From positions 2,338,443 to 2,402,442 of the forward strand of contig NZ_CH672414.1 in NCBI RefSeq assembly GCF_000152785.1: 64,000 nucleotides of DNA. Direction: 5' to 3'. The notes beneath the pieces are model-generated. The model saw nothing but the letters and a program-made list of their open reading frames with translations, searched no databases and was not told the DNA's origin. Each line of letters starts with the position of its first letter. Position 1 is the first letter of the stretch. This DNA is from Yoonia vestfoldensis SKA53. Its GTDB lineage: Bacteria > Pseudomonadota > Alphaproteobacteria > Rhodobacterales > Rhodobacteraceae. This document shows positions 20,976 through 30,098 of this stretch, piece by piece. The translations under genes were made by a program, and so were the position numbers.

Positions 20976-23591
20976 ATGAACACGACAGCCACACCCATGA
21001 TGGCCCAATACCATGAAATCAAGGCACAGCATCCTGATGCCTTGCTGTTCTATCGCATGGGCGATTTCTATGAGATGTTTTTCGACGATGCCGTCGCCGC
21101 CGCAGACGCGCTGGATATCGCGCTGACCAAACGCGGCAAGCATGAGGATGAGGACATCCCGATGTGTGGCGTGCCTTATCATGCTGCCGAAGGGTATTTC
21201 CTCACGCTGATCCGCAAGGGATTTCGTGTCGCTGTCTGCGAACAGATGGAAAGCCCGGCCGAGGCCAAGAAACGCGGCCACAAGTCGGTGGTCCGGCGCG
21301 AGGTCGTGCGCCTTGTCACGCCCGGGACATTGACCGAAGATTCCTTGCTCGATGCGCGGCGGCACAATTATCTGGTGGCGTTTCATGTGGTGCGTGACCA
21401 AGGCGCGATAGCCTGGGTCGACATTTCGACAGGGGCGTTTCATGTGATGCCTTGCGCGGGGGCGAAACTGGGGCCGGAACTGGCACGTTTGACCCCGCGC
21501 GAAGTGATCGTAGTCGACAGCGCACAAGGTGATTGGTCAACGTTAGTGTCTGAATCTAACGCTGTGTTAACGACATTGGGGGCGTCAGCTTTTGACAGCA
21601 CCGCAGGCGAAAAACGGCTTTGCGCGTTGTTCAAGGTCGGATCGTTGGATGCTTTTGGTGCGTTTGAACGCGCCGAGATCGCGGCGATGTCTGCCGTGGC
21701 AGAATATCTGGAGATCACGCAGCGCGGCAACCTACCGCTGCTGCGCCCACCCGTGCGTGAAACCCAGAAATCCGCGATGCAGATCGACGCTGCGACACGG
21801 CGGTCGCTGGAATTGACCCATGCACTTGCGGGAGGACGGCAAGGGTCGCTGCTGGCCTGTATCGACCGGACGGTGACAGCGGGTGGCGCGCGATTGCTGG
21901 AACGGCGGCTGGCATCGCCCAGCTGCGATCTGGGGATCATCACCGCGCGGCAGGATGCAGTGGCCTTTATGCTGGACCAGACACGGTTATGTGATGATAT
22001 ACGCAGCGATTTGCGCGGCACGCACGATCTGGACCGCGCTTTGTCGCGGCTGGCGCTGGACCGGGGCGGGCCGCGCGACATGGCGGCGATCCGCAACACG
22101 ATTGCACAGGCGGCGCGACTGCCAGTGCATCCAGACATGCCACCGCTGCTGGCCAATGTGGCGCGAGATTTGGCTGGGCATGACGTGTTAGTCGCGCTTC
22201 TGGATGCCGCATTGATCGCCGAACCGCCACTGCTGGCGCGCGATGGCGGGTTTATCGCCGCAGGCTATGACGCGGAACTGGACGAGGCGCGCAAGCTGCG
22301 CGACGAAGGCCGGTCCGTGATCGCGGGGATGCAGGCCGATTTCATCGTACAGACGGGGATCTCCTCGCTCAAGATCAAGCATAACAATGTTCTGGGCTAT
22401 TTTATCGAGACCACCGCGACCCATGCGGAAAAGATGCTGGCCCCACCGTTGAACGACACCTTCATCCACCGCCAGACCACCGCCAACCAAGTGCGTTTCA
22501 CAACGGTAGAGCTGTCAGAGATAGAAACCCGCATCCTGAACGCAGGCGGGCATGCATTGGAGATTGAAAAGCGGCTCTATTCCAGCCTGAAAGACGCTAT
22601 TCTGGCGCAGGCAGGGCCACTTGGTGCGCTGGCACGCGCCCTGGCGGAGGTGGATCTGGCAAGCGCGCTCGCGCATCTGGCACGCACCGAAAACTGGGTG
22701 CGGCCAAAGCTAGACGACAGCCGCGCCTTTGCGATCACCGGCGGGCGGCATCCGGTGGTGGAAATGGCCCTGCAAAAGCAGGGCGCGCCCTTTGTCGCCA
22801 ATGATTGCACGCTGACAGATGCAAGGGTCTGGTTGCTGACCGGACCAAACATGGCGGGTAAATCGACCTTTCTGCGGCAGAATGCGCTGTTGGCGATCCT
22901 CGCGCAGATGGGCGGATTTGTACCTGCCCAGGCTGCACATATCGGCATCGTCAGCCAGATTTTCAGCCGTGTAGGCGCATCGGACGATCTGGCGCGCGGG
23001 CGGTCCACCTTTATGGTCGAAATGGTGGAAACGGCAGCGATTCTGAACCAAGCCGACGACCGGGCGCTGGTTATACTAGATGAAATCGGGCGCGGTACGG
23101 CGACCTATGACGGGTTGTCGATTGCTTGGGCGACGCTGGAACATCTGCATGATGTGAACCGCTGCCGCGCGCTGTTCGCTACGCATTACCATGAGATGTC
23201 GGCGCTGTCAGCCAAGCTGGATGGCGTGGAAAACGCCACCGTCACGGTCAAGGAATGGGACGGCGACGTGATTTTCCTGCACGAGGTAAAGCGCGGTACG
23301 GCGGATCGCAGCTATGGTGTGCAAGTGGCACGGCTGGCGGGGTTGCCGCAGGTCGTGGTGGACCGCGCCAAGGTGGTGCTGGAAGCATTGGAAAAAGGCG
23401 AACGAGAGGGCGGGCGCAAGGCATTCGTGGACGATCTGCCATTGTTTGCGGCGATGCCCGCGCCGCCGCCCGTGAAACACCAAGTGTCAGAGGTTGAGGC
23501 GCGGTTGAAAGGCGTGATGCCGGATGAACTGACGCCAAAGGATGCCTTGGCCCTGATTTATGAATTGCGCGGGATGGTAGGGTCGGGGTGA
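20976..23591 (+). CDS. mutS: DNA mismatch repair protein MutS
   Basis: MutS recognises base mismatches and small loops. The mismatch-binding domain shows LLFYRMGDFYEMFFDDA near residue 25 with the Phe-x-Glu-like recognition motif (GDFYEMF), and the ATPase domain has TGPNMAGKSTFLRQ (about residue 620), then DDLARGRSTFMVEM and VILDEIGRGTATYDG. The length of ~871 residues is normal. I use ATG 20976 rather than the GTG/ATG 15 bases upstream because the family starts close to TPMM. It diverges from maeB. Confidence 0.96.
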   Translation: MNTTATPMMAQYHEIKAQHPDALLFYRMGDFYEMFFDDAVAAADALDIALTKRGKHEDEDIPMCGVPYHAAEGYFLTLIRKGFRVAVCEQMESPAEAKKRGHKSVVRREVVRLVTPGTLTEDSLLDARRHNYLVAFHVVRDQGAIAWVDISTGAFHVMPCAGAKLGPELARLTPREVIVVDSAQGDWSTLVSESNAVLTTLGASAFDSTAGEKRLCALFKVGSLDAFGAFERAEIAAMSAVAEYLEITQRGNLPLLRPPVRETQKSAMQIDAATRRSLELTHALAGGRQGSLLACIDRTVTAGGARLLERRLASPSCDLGIITARQDAVAFMLDQTRLCDDIRSDLRGTHDLDRALSRLALDRGGPRDMAAIRNTIAQAARLPVHPDMPPLLANVARDLAGHDVLVALLDAALIAEPPLLARDGGFIAAGYDAELDEARKLRDEGRSVIAGMQADFIVQTGISSLKIKHNNVLGYFIETTATHAEKMLAPPLNDTFIHRQTTANQVRFTTVELSEIETRILNAGGHALEIEKRLYSSLKDAILAQAGPLGALARALAEVDLASALAHLARTENWVRPKLDDSRAFAITGGRHPVVEMALQKQGAPFVANDCTLTDARVWLLTGPNMAGKSTFLRQNALLAILAQMGGFVPAQAAHIGIVSQIFSRVGASDDLARGRSTFMVEMVETAAILNQADDRALVILDEIGRGTATYDGLSIAWATLEHLHDVNRCRALFATHYHEMSALSAKLDGVENATVTVKEWDGDVIFLHEVKRGTADRSYGVQVARLAGLPQVVVDRAKVVLEALEKGEREGGRKAFVDDLPLFAAMPAPPPVKHQVSEVEARLKGVMPDELTPKDALALIYELRGMVGSG

Positions 23592-23604
23592 AACCCCGAC
23601 CTAC
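23577..23604. terminator. Strong hairpin at the mutS/grpE convergent junction
   Basis: GTAGGGTCGGGGT and ACCCCGACCTAC pair over 12 bp with one bulged base and a GAA loop; the mutS stop codon lies in the loop side and the grpE stop in the far arm. It can fold in RNA from both strands and sits exactly between two convergent genes, so a bidirectional terminator or REP-like element is likely. There is no T-run. Confidence 0.55.
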
Positions 23605-24155
23605 GATGCCGGTGTTGACGATACGCCGACTTGTGCAGGGCGCAGGAGACGGTCGTGCAGCATGAATCCTTCGGCAGCGACCTGAATGATGTCGCCGGCC
23701 TTGGTGCCAGGCAACGGAGCCTCGAACATCGCCTGATGCAGTTGCGGATCGAAACGGTCGCCGACCTGCGGCACAATTGGATCGATCCCGTGCTTTTTAA
23801 AGACGGAGATCAACTCGCGCATTGTGAGTTCGACACCTTCGAGCAGCGCTTTGTTGATGTCCTGTTCAGCCTCATCGGCGGACATCAGCGCGCGGCGCAA
23901 GTTATCGTAGATCGGCAGCATGTCGCGGGCGAAACGGGCGCTGCCGTAGTTTTCAGCCTCGCGCCGGTCGCGGTCGGCGCGTTTGCGGGTGTTTTCCGCA
24001 TCAGCCAATGCGCGCATGAATTTATCACGGAATTCGTCACGCTCGGCGCGCAGCGCTTCTAACTCTTCGATGCCAGCCTCGGGGGCTTGATCCATCATAT
24101 CGCCTTCGGCGGCCATTTCATCGAGGCTTTGGTATGCGGCGTCTTTGTCGGCCAT
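23601..24155 (-). CDS. grpE: Nucleotide exchange factor GrpE
   Basis: This 184-residue protein has a long N-terminal coiled coil (ELEALRAERDEFRDKFMRALADAENTRKRA) and the C-terminal beta domain with HGIDPIVPQVGDRFDPQLHQAMFEAP, both diagnostic for GrpE. It releases ADP from DnaK. The dnaK-dnaJ genes are not in the window. It follows hrcA by 12 bases on the same strand. Confidence 0.95.
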   Translation of the reverse strand: MADKDAAYQSLDEMAAEGDMMDQAPEAGIEELEALRAERDEFRDKFMRALADAENTRKRADRDRREAENYGSARFARDMLPIYDNLRRALMSADEAEQDINKALLEGVELTMRELISVFKKHGIDPIVPQVGDRFDPQLHQAMFEAPLPGTKAGDIIQVAAEGFMLHDRLLRPAQVGVSSTPAS

Positions 24156-24167
24156 GTCTGTCTTCCT

Positions 24168-25232
24168 TCAGGAACGGTCGGCAATCATTTTGCCCACCAA
24201 CTGTGCAGTATAATTCACGATTGGCACGATCCGGCCATAATTGAGCCGAGTCGGGCCAATGACGCCCACGGCGCCAATGATCTTGCGGTCGGCGTTCATA
24301 TAAGGGGAAACGACCAGAGATGAACCCGTCAAAGAGAACAATTTGTTCTCGGACCCGATAAAAATCCGCACACCATCGCCATCCTGAGCGAGATCAAGAA
24401 ACTGGGCGATGTCACGCTTGCGTTCCAGATCATCGAAGAGCGATCGGATGCGCTCCAAATCGCCTTCGTTTTCGTTATCAGTCAACAGGTTGCCACGCCC
24501 CCGCACAATCAGCCGTTCGGTGGATTCGCCTTCGTTTTCCCATAAAGCAAGGCCGCTTTGCACCAGTTCGGCGGCCAGGGTGTCAATCTCGCGACGGCGG
24601 GCCTTGATTTCGCGTAAAATCACCTGCCCCAGCTCGGACAGGGTATGCCCTTCGGCAATCGCATTCAGGAAATTCGCCGCCTCGCGCATGGATGACGGGG
24701 TTTGGCCGGGGGGTGGCGTGAAAATTCGGTTTTCGACATGACCATCGGCAAAGACCAGCACCACCAGTGCGCGGTCCTTGTTGAGGGACACGAATTCGAT
24801 ATGCTTGATTGCGGCCTCGTGTTTCGGTGTCAAGACAAGGCTGGCGCCATGTGTCACACCCGACAGCGCCTGCCCAACCTGATCCAGCATCGTGACGACA
24901 TCGCTGTCAGCGGATTGCATCGTCTGGTCGATGGCTTGCCTGTCCTTGCCATCCAGGTCACCGATCTCCAGCAAGCCATCGACGAACATCCGAAGGCCAA
25001 GCTGCGTAGGCACACGGCCTGCACTGACATGAGGGCTGCCCAAAAGGCCGAGATATTCAAGATCTTGCATCACGTTGCGGATCGTGGCGGCGCTGACCTT
25101 TTCGGACAGCGTGCGTGTCAGGCTGCGCGAGCCGACCGGCGCACCGCTTTCCAGATAGCCTTCGACGACGCGCCGAAAGACTTCGCGCGAACGGTCGTTC
25201 ATCTGGGTGATGTTCGGGGTTTGGTCTGACAC
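24168..25232 (-). CDS. hrcA: Heat-inducible transcription repressor HrcA
   Basis: The ~354-residue protein begins with an N-terminal winged helix ([30 protein letters not shown] and the [19 protein letters not shown]-type recognition region) and contains the HrcA GAF-like domain ending in [23 protein letters not shown]. HrcA binds CIRCE operators upstream of chaperone genes. A GTG at 25232 with AAAGAGGACAAA just upstream is the best start. I could not find a CIRCE palindrome in the hrcA-rph gap. Confidence 0.93.
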   Translation of the reverse strand: MSDQTPNITQMNDRSREVFRRVVEGYLESGAPVGSRSLTRTLSEKVSAATIRNVMQDLEYLGLLGSPHVSAGRVPTQLGLRMFVDGLLEIGDLDGKDRQAIDQTMQSADSDVVTMLDQVGQALSGVTHGASLVLTPKHEAAIKHIEFVSLNKDRALVVLVFADGHVENRIFTPPPGQTPSSMREAANFLNAIAEGHTLSELGQVILREIKARRREIDTLAAELVQSGLALWENEGESTERLIVRGRGNLLTDNENEGDLERIRSLFDDLERKRDIAQFLDLAQDGDGVRIFIGSENKLFSLTGSSLVVSPYMNADRKIIGAVGVIGPTRLNYGRIVPIVNYTAQLVGKMIADRS

Positions 25233-25347
25233 TTTGTCCTCTTTCAGGGCGCCGGCAGTAAAGGCCAAGTTCTGCGATCCGTCAATCGGGGTTGGATTTC
25301 AGATCTTTGCATACTATGCCCGCAAGGCAAGCAACAGGAGTATTCCC

Positions 25348-26055
25348 ATGCGTCCATCCGGCCGTCAGATCAATGAAATGCGCAACGTGACAATCGAGAC
25401 TAATGTCACGATGCATGCCGAAGGGTCCTGCCTGATCAAATGCGGCAATACCCATGTGCTGTGTACCGCGACGATCGACGACCGCGTGCCACCGTTCTTG
25501 AAGAATTCCGGTCTAGGCTGGGTGACTGCTGAATACGGGATGTTGCCGCGCGCGACAAATACACGGATGCGGCGCGAAGCAAAAGAAGGCCAATCCGGCC
25601 GGACACAAGAGATCCAGCGCCTGATCGGGCGGTCATTGCGCGCCGGCGTGGACCGTGTGGCCTTGGGTGAACGGCAAATCATCGTGGATTGCGATGTCAT
25701 TCAGGCGGATGGTGGCACGCGCTGTGCGTCGATCACCGGCGGATGGGTCGCGCTGAAACTGGCGGTGCTGAAGTTGATGAAAACGGGGCAGATCATCAGT
25801 GATCCGCTGGTCGATCCGGTGGCGGCGATTTCCTGCGGGATCTATGCTGGGCAGGAAGTGTTAGACCTCGATTATCCCGAAGACAGCGAAGCAGGAGTCG
25901 ATGGCAATTTTGTCATGACCGGCGGGCGGTTGGTCGAAGTGCAGATGTCAGCGGAAGGGGCGACCTTTAGCCGTGCGCAGATGGACGGGCTGCTGGGCTT
26001 GGCCGAGAAAGGTGTGGCTGAATTGACGGCCCTGCAACTGGCCGCGGTACGCTAA
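25348..26055 (+). CDS. rph: Ribonuclease PH
   Basis: This 235-residue enzyme starts [14 protein letters not shown] and contains the RNase PH hallmarks [31 protein letters not shown] and the [15 protein letters not shown] region, with the phosphorolytic site. It trims tRNA 3' ends using phosphate. ATG 25348 with ribosome-binding site CAGGAG is chosen. The stop and the rdgB start overlap (TAATG), and the gene diverges from hrcA. Confidence 0.96.
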   Translation: MRPSGRQINEMRNVTIETNVTMHAEGSCLIKCGNTHVLCTATIDDRVPPFLKNSGLGWVTAEYGMLPRATNTRMRREAKEGQSGRTQEIQRLIGRSLRAGVDRVALGERQIIVDCDVIQADGGTRCASITGGWVALKLAVLKLMKTGQIISDPLVDPVAAISCGIYAGQEVLDLDYPEDSEAGVDGNFVMTGGRLVEVQMSAEGATFSRAQMDGLLGLAEKGVAELTALQLAAVR

Positions 26056-26663
26056 TGCGCAGGTTTGCGGGCGACCGTCTGTTGGTCGCGACCCATAATC
26101 AGGGCAAGCTGGACGAAATTGCCGATCTTCTGTCACCGTTTGGCGTGATGCTGTCCAGCAACGCCGATCACGGGTTGCCGGAACCAGAGGAGACCGAGAC
26201 GACCTTTGTCGGCAACGCGCGGATCAAGGCGCATGCGGCGGCACAGGCCACTGGCTTGCCCGCCCTTTCCGACGACAGCGGGATCACGATTGACGGGCTG
26301 GGCGGCGCGCCGGGGGTCTATACGGCGGATTGGGCCGAAACGCCGCAAGGGCGCGACTTTGGCATGGCGATGAACCGCGCATGGGCGGAGCTGGAGGCGG
26401 CAAGAGCCCCGTTTCCGCGTCTGGCGCAGTTTCGCTGCACACTGGTGCTGGCCTGGCCGGATGGCCATGATGAGGTGTTCGAAGGTGTCATGGCAGGGCA
26501 GATCGTTTGGCCGATGCGGGGCGATCAGGGGCATGGCTATGACCCTATCTTTCAACCCGAAGGTTATGCCCAGACATTTGGCGAAATGGACCGCTGGGAG
26601 AAGAATAAGATCAGCCATCGCGCCGATGCTTTCGCCAAGTTGATTGCAGGCTGTTTTGGCTGA
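26055..26663 (+). CDS. rdgB: RdgB/HAM1 non-canonical purine NTP pyrophosphatase
   Basis: The 202-residue protein shows the Ham1 family pattern: LLVATHNQGKLDEIADLL, TFVGNARIKAHAAA, ALSDDSGITIDGLGGAPGVYTADWA and the GYDPIFQPEG motif. It hydrolyses dITP, dXTP and XTP, keeping them out of DNA. It is coupled to rph upstream and overlaps hemW downstream. Confidence 0.95.
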   Translation: MRRFAGDRLLVATHNQGKLDEIADLLSPFGVMLSSNADHGLPEPEETETTFVGNARIKAHAAAQATGLPALSDDSGITIDGLGGAPGVYTADWAETPQGRDFGMAMNRAWAELEAARAPFPRLAQFRCTLVLAWPDGHDEVFEGVMAGQIVWPMRGDQGHGYDPIFQPEGYAQTFGEMDRWEKNKISHRADAFAKLIAGCFG

Positions 26664-27804
26664 GGATTGGGAACACGGAGGCTTCGGCCTTTATATCCAT
26701 TGGCCATTTTGTCAGGCCAAATGCCCCTATTGCGATTTCAATTCGCATGTTGTGACGCAGATCGACCACAAGGCATGGGAATCTGCTTATCTAAGCGAAA
26801 TCAGTAGGTTGGGTGCCGAGACGGAAGGCCGTATCCTACGGTCAGTGTTCTTTGGGGGCGGCACACCCAGCATGATGGACCCCGCGGTTGTCGATGCGGT
26901 TCTAACACGGGTGCGCGCGACTTGGCCGATGGCCAATGATATCGAGATCACGCTGGAAGCGAACCCGACCTCGGTTGAGGCCGAGCGGTTCGCCGGATAT
27001 CGTGCCGCAGGTGTGAACCGTGTCTCTATGGGGATACAGGCGCTCAATGATCCCGATCTGAAAGCATTGGGGCGTTTGCACGGGCGAGATGAGGCCTTGC
27101 GGGCTTTTGAAATCGCACGGGGCGTATTTGATCGGGTGAGTTTTGATTTGATCTATGCGCGGCAGGGGCAAACATTGGCGGCGTGGGAAGCTGAATTGGC
27201 TGAGGCATTGAGCCTCGCCGTGGATCATCTGTCGTTGTATCAGCTGACGATCGAGGATGGGACGGCCTTTGGTGATCGTTATGCCGCTGGCAAGCTGCGG
27301 GGATTGCCAGATGATGATGCAGCGGCGGATATGTATGCGCTGACACAAGAGGTTTGCACGGCGCATGGGTTTGCAGGCTATGAAGTATCCAACCACGCGC
27401 GGGCCGGATGTGAAAGCATCCATAATCAGATTTATTGGCGCTATGGTGATTACGCAGGGATCGGACCAGGTGCGCATGGGCGGCTGACACTGGGTGGTCA
27501 CCGCCATGCGACCGAGGCAGAGCTATCGCCGCTGGCGTGGTTGTCTCAGGTCCGCAAGATCGGCAATGGCGACCTGACACGCAGCATGCTGGATGATGCG
27601 GCACAGGCGACGGAACGCCTGTTGATGGGAATGCGATTGACCGAAGGTGTGATGTTGGAGCGGCTTGATATCGCAGCTTTATCAAGCAAGATCAGTTATC
27701 TATCTGACATAGGCATGGTGGAAATTGAACAGGGCAGATTGCGTGCGACAGCGGCGGGCCGACCCGTGCTGAATGCTGTCTTGCGGGTTTTGCTAGAGGA
27801 TTAA
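26644..27804 (+). CDS. hemW: HemW, coproporphyrinogen III oxidase-like radical SAM heme chaperone
   Basis: The ~386-residue protein has the radical SAM cysteine motif CPYCDFNSH (preceded by FCQAKC), giving CxxxCxxC, then FFGGGTPSMM and the HemN-like core ending with the C-terminal HemN domain. HemW transfers heme to respiratory proteins, while true HemN oxidises coproporphyrinogen. The CxxxCxxC lacks the fourth cysteine of HemN. No ATG exists in frame near the start; TTG at 26644 or 26656 must be used, overlapping the rdgB end. Confidence 0.88.
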   Translation: MQAVLAEDWEHGGFGLYIHWPFCQAKCPYCDFNSHVVTQIDHKAWESAYLSEISRLGAETEGRILRSVFFGGGTPSMMDPAVVDAVLTRVRATWPMANDIEITLEANPTSVEAERFAGYRAAGVNRVSMGIQALNDPDLKALGRLHGRDEALRAFEIARGVFDRVSFDLIYARQGQTLAAWEAELAEALSLAVDHLSLYQLTIEDGTAFGDRYAAGKLRGLPDDDAAADMYALTQEVCTAHGFAGYEVSNHARAGCESIHNQIYWRYGDYAGIGPGAHGRLTLGGHRHATEAELSPLAWLSQVRKIGNGDLTRSMLDDAAQATERLLMGMRLTEGVMLERLDIAALSSKISYLSDIGMVEIEQGRLRATAAGRPVLNAVLRVLLED

Positions 27805-28688
27805 TTCCCAGCCAAGGCGCGCAGCAAATCGTCAAGCTGATCCAGGGATTTGTAACTGATCGAGATCTTACCGCCTTCATCCCCCGCCTTGTGATCAATC
27901 GTGACCTTCATGCGCAACGTCGCTGAAAGTTCATTCTCGATCTGGATCGTGTCAGGATCTTTGGGTACTGGCGCACCCGTTACTGAGCGACGTTTTAGTG
28001 CCGGACCTTTCTTGGCGAGGTTTTCAGCCTCGCGCACCGAGAGTTTCCGCTGGATATATTCGCGCGCGAGCATCACCGCCTGCGGATGGCCGACAAGCGT
28101 GCGGGCATGACCAGCCGTCAGCGCGCCGGAGACAAGGTAGCCTTGCACCTCTTCGGGCAGCGATAGAAGCCTAAGAAGATTGGCAATATGGCTGCGGCTT
28201 TTGCCCAGAGCGGTCGCCATCTGGTCTTGGGTATGGCCAAATTTGTCCATCAGCTGACGATAGCTGGCAGCCTCGTCAACCGCATTGAGATCGGCCCGCT
28301 GGATGTTTTCGATAATCGCTACTTCGAGAACTTCTGTATCGGTGTAATCGCGCACCAGCACAGGAATGTCATGCAGTTTAGCTATCTGAGCGGCACGCCA
28401 GCGGCGTTCACCTGCGACAATCTCGTAGCTGTCAGGGTCTTGTGGCGACAACCGAACGATCAGAGGCTGGATGATCCCCTTTTCAGCAATGGATGCTGCC
28501 AATTCGCGCAACGCGTCTTCGGCGAAGGTGCGGCGGGGCTGGTCAGGGTTGGGGCGGATGCGTTCGACCGGGACGATCATGTCAGGTCGTGGAGGGCTGG
28601 TCGTGGATGCTTCGGGCTGGCCGACATCGGACATCAGGGCAGACAGGCCCCTGCCCAGACCGCGCGGATTTTTGGTGCTGCGTGCCAT
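27801..28688 (-). CDS. parB: Chromosome partitioning protein ParB
   Basis: The 295-residue protein starts MARSTKNPRGLGRGLSALM, typical of chromosomal ParB. It has the CTP-binding motif GERRWRAAQ, the ENIQRADLNAVDEA region, a central helix-turn-helix (TQDQMATALGKSRSHIANLLRLL) and a C-terminal dimerisation domain. ParB binds parS sites and slides as a clamp, driving origin segregation with ParA. Two perfect parS sites lie 1.4 and 3.3 kb upstream. The longer frame to 28811 would overlap parA and is not used. Confidence 0.96.
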   Translation of the reverse strand: MARSTKNPRGLGRGLSALMSDVGQPEASTTSPPRPDMIVPVERIRPNPDQPRRTFAEDALRELAASIAEKGIIQPLIVRLSPQDPDSYEIVAGERRWRAAQIAKLHDIPVLVRDYTDTEVLEVAIIENIQRADLNAVDEAASYRQLMDKFGHTQDQMATALGKSRSHIANLLRLLSLPEEVQGYLVSGALTAGHARTLVGHPQAVMLAREYIQRKLSVREAENLAKKGPALKRRSVTGAPVPKDPDTIQIENELSATLRMKVTIDHKAGDEGGKISISYKSLDQLDDLLRALAGN

Positions 28689-28692
28689 GATG

Positions 28693-29490
28693 CTAGACCC
28701 TTTGTTTCTTTGATTTCTTGATAACTTCGCGGGCCAATGCGCGGTAGGCGATACTGCCTTTGGACGACGAATCATAGGTGAGTACCGGCATGGCAAAAGA
28801 CGGAGCCTCACTGAGGCGGACGTTGCGCGGGATCACTGTCTTGAACACCATGTCACCCATGTTATCGCGCGCGTCTTGTTCCACTTGCAGCGACAGGTTG
28901 TTCCGACCGTCATACATTGTAAGCACAATCCCTTCGATCCGAAGATCAGGGTTAGCGGACTGGCGGACGTCACGGACGGTCAGAATGAGTTGCGATAGGC
29001 CTTCGAGGGCGAAGAATTCGCTTTGCAGCGGAACAAGGATGGAGTGGGCAGCGACCATCGCATTCACCGTCAATATGTTGAGTGATGGTGGGCAATCGAT
29101 CAATATATAGTCGTATCCGGTGACAGATTGAAGCGCATTGCGCAGCAGAAAACTGCGTTTCTTGTTGTCCAGCAGTTCCATATCAGCAGAGCTGAGGTCT
29201 GTTGTCGCCGGGACGATCATCAAACCGGCAACATTTGTAGGCTGCGTCGCCTCCAACACTGTCGAATCACCAGACAGGACGTCGTATGTTGTGATGTCGC
29301 GCTGATCTGTCGCAACACCAAGACCTGTAGAGGCGTTTCCCTGCGGATCAAGGTCGATCAACAGGACACGTTTTTTCAGCTCTGCCAACGCCGCGCCTAG
29401 GTTGATCGTGGTGGTTGTTTTGCCCACCCCACCCTTTTGATTCGCGATAGCGATGATTTTTGGCCCAGCTTCTGCGATATCAAGCGGCAC
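28693..29490 (-). CDS. parA: Chromosome partitioning ATPase ParA
   Basis: The 265-residue protein has the deviant Walker A KGGVGKTTTTINLG near residue 20, DLDPQGNASTG and the DCPPSLNILTVNA segment of ParA/Soj ATPases. It forms ATP-dependent gradients that move ParB-bound origins. It starts with GTG 29490, preceded by AAAGGA, which overlaps the rsmG end by eleven bases. parB follows after four bases. Confidence 0.96.
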   Translation of the reverse strand: MPLDIAEAGPKIIAIANQKGGVGKTTTTINLGAALAELKKRVLLIDLDPQGNASTGLGVATDQRDITTYDVLSGDSTVLEATQPTNVAGLMIVPATTDLSSADMELLDNKKRSFLLRNALQSVTGYDYILIDCPPSLNILTVNAMVAAHSILVPLQSEFFALEGLSQLILTVRDVRQSANPDLRIEGIVLTMYDGRNNLSLQVEQDARDNMGDMVFKTVIPRNVRLSEAPSFAMPVLTYDSSSKGSIAYRALAREVIKKSKKQRV

Positions 29491-30094
29491 GGCATATCCT
29501 TTGAATCAAGAGCAGTCGCGCCTCAGGATCAGTCAAACTAGGCTGCTCTTCAAGCTCAAAGAGCCAATTCTGACGCGCCTCGGCAATTTCTGTGCTGGCC
29601 TGCCTGCCTTTGTGCATGATCGCGAGGCCAGCGGGGTGAATGTGCTGCATAATAAGCGGTAACAGAAACGAAACGCTGCCCAAGGCGCGCACCGAAACAA
29701 CATCTGCGCCAGCTGGCGGGACCTCTTCGATACGATCTGCAAGCACACGCGCCGTCAGGCCCAGCTCTCGAATGGCGGTTCGCAAAAAAGCCACTTTGCG
29801 CTGGTCACTTTCGATCAAAACAAACTGCGCATCCGGATGGCGCGCCTTGCCAAGGATCGCAGCAACGATACCCGGAAATCCACCACCACTACCAATATCC
29901 AGCCAGAGGTGAAAATCATCAGGCGCATGGCGGTAGACCTGCACGGAGTCAACAACGTGACGATCCCATATCATAGCATGAGAACTGGCGCTGATCAGAT
30001 TAATCTTGGGCGTCCATTTTAGGACAAGCGCCGCGAAGGCCTGCAAATCTGCCAATGTTTCACGTGAAACATCGATGCCACCAACGTCCACCAT
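29480..30094 (-). CDS. rsmG: 16S rRNA (guanine527-N7)-methyltransferase RsmG
   Basis: RsmG (GidB) methylates G527 of 16S rRNA. The core shows DIGSGGGFPGIVAAIL for SAM binding and FVLIESDQRKVAFLRTAIRELGL. I choose ATG 30094, four bases after the mnmG stop, giving 204 residues starting MVDVGGIDVSRETLADL; longer starts at 30124 or 30142 overlap mnmG. A perfect parS palindrome is embedded in the codons for VSRET. Confidence 0.93.
   Translation of the reverse strand: MVDVGGIDVSRETLADLQAFAALVLKWTPKINLISASSHAMIWDRHVVDSVQVYRHAPDDFHLWLDIGSGGGFPGIVAAILGKARHPDAQFVLIESDQRKVAFLRTAIRELGLTARVLADRIEEVPPAGADVVSVRALGSVSFLLPLIMQHIHPAGLAIMHKGRQASTEIAEARQNWLFELEEQPSLTDPEARLLLIQRICRAA
30056..30071. other. parS centromere site 1 (inside rsmG)
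   Basis: TGTTTCACGTGAAACA is a perfect 16-bp palindrome identical to the parS consensus used by chromosomal ParB in many bacteria. It is read in rsmG as V-S-R-E-T near the N-terminus. Proximity to parAB and the candidate origin supports function. Confidence 0.9.
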
Positions 30095-30098
30095 TTCG

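Noticed and set aside
25233-25347. Possible CIRCE operator between hrcA and rph
   Set aside because: No TTAGCACTC...GAGTGCTAA palindrome or close variant was found in this gap.
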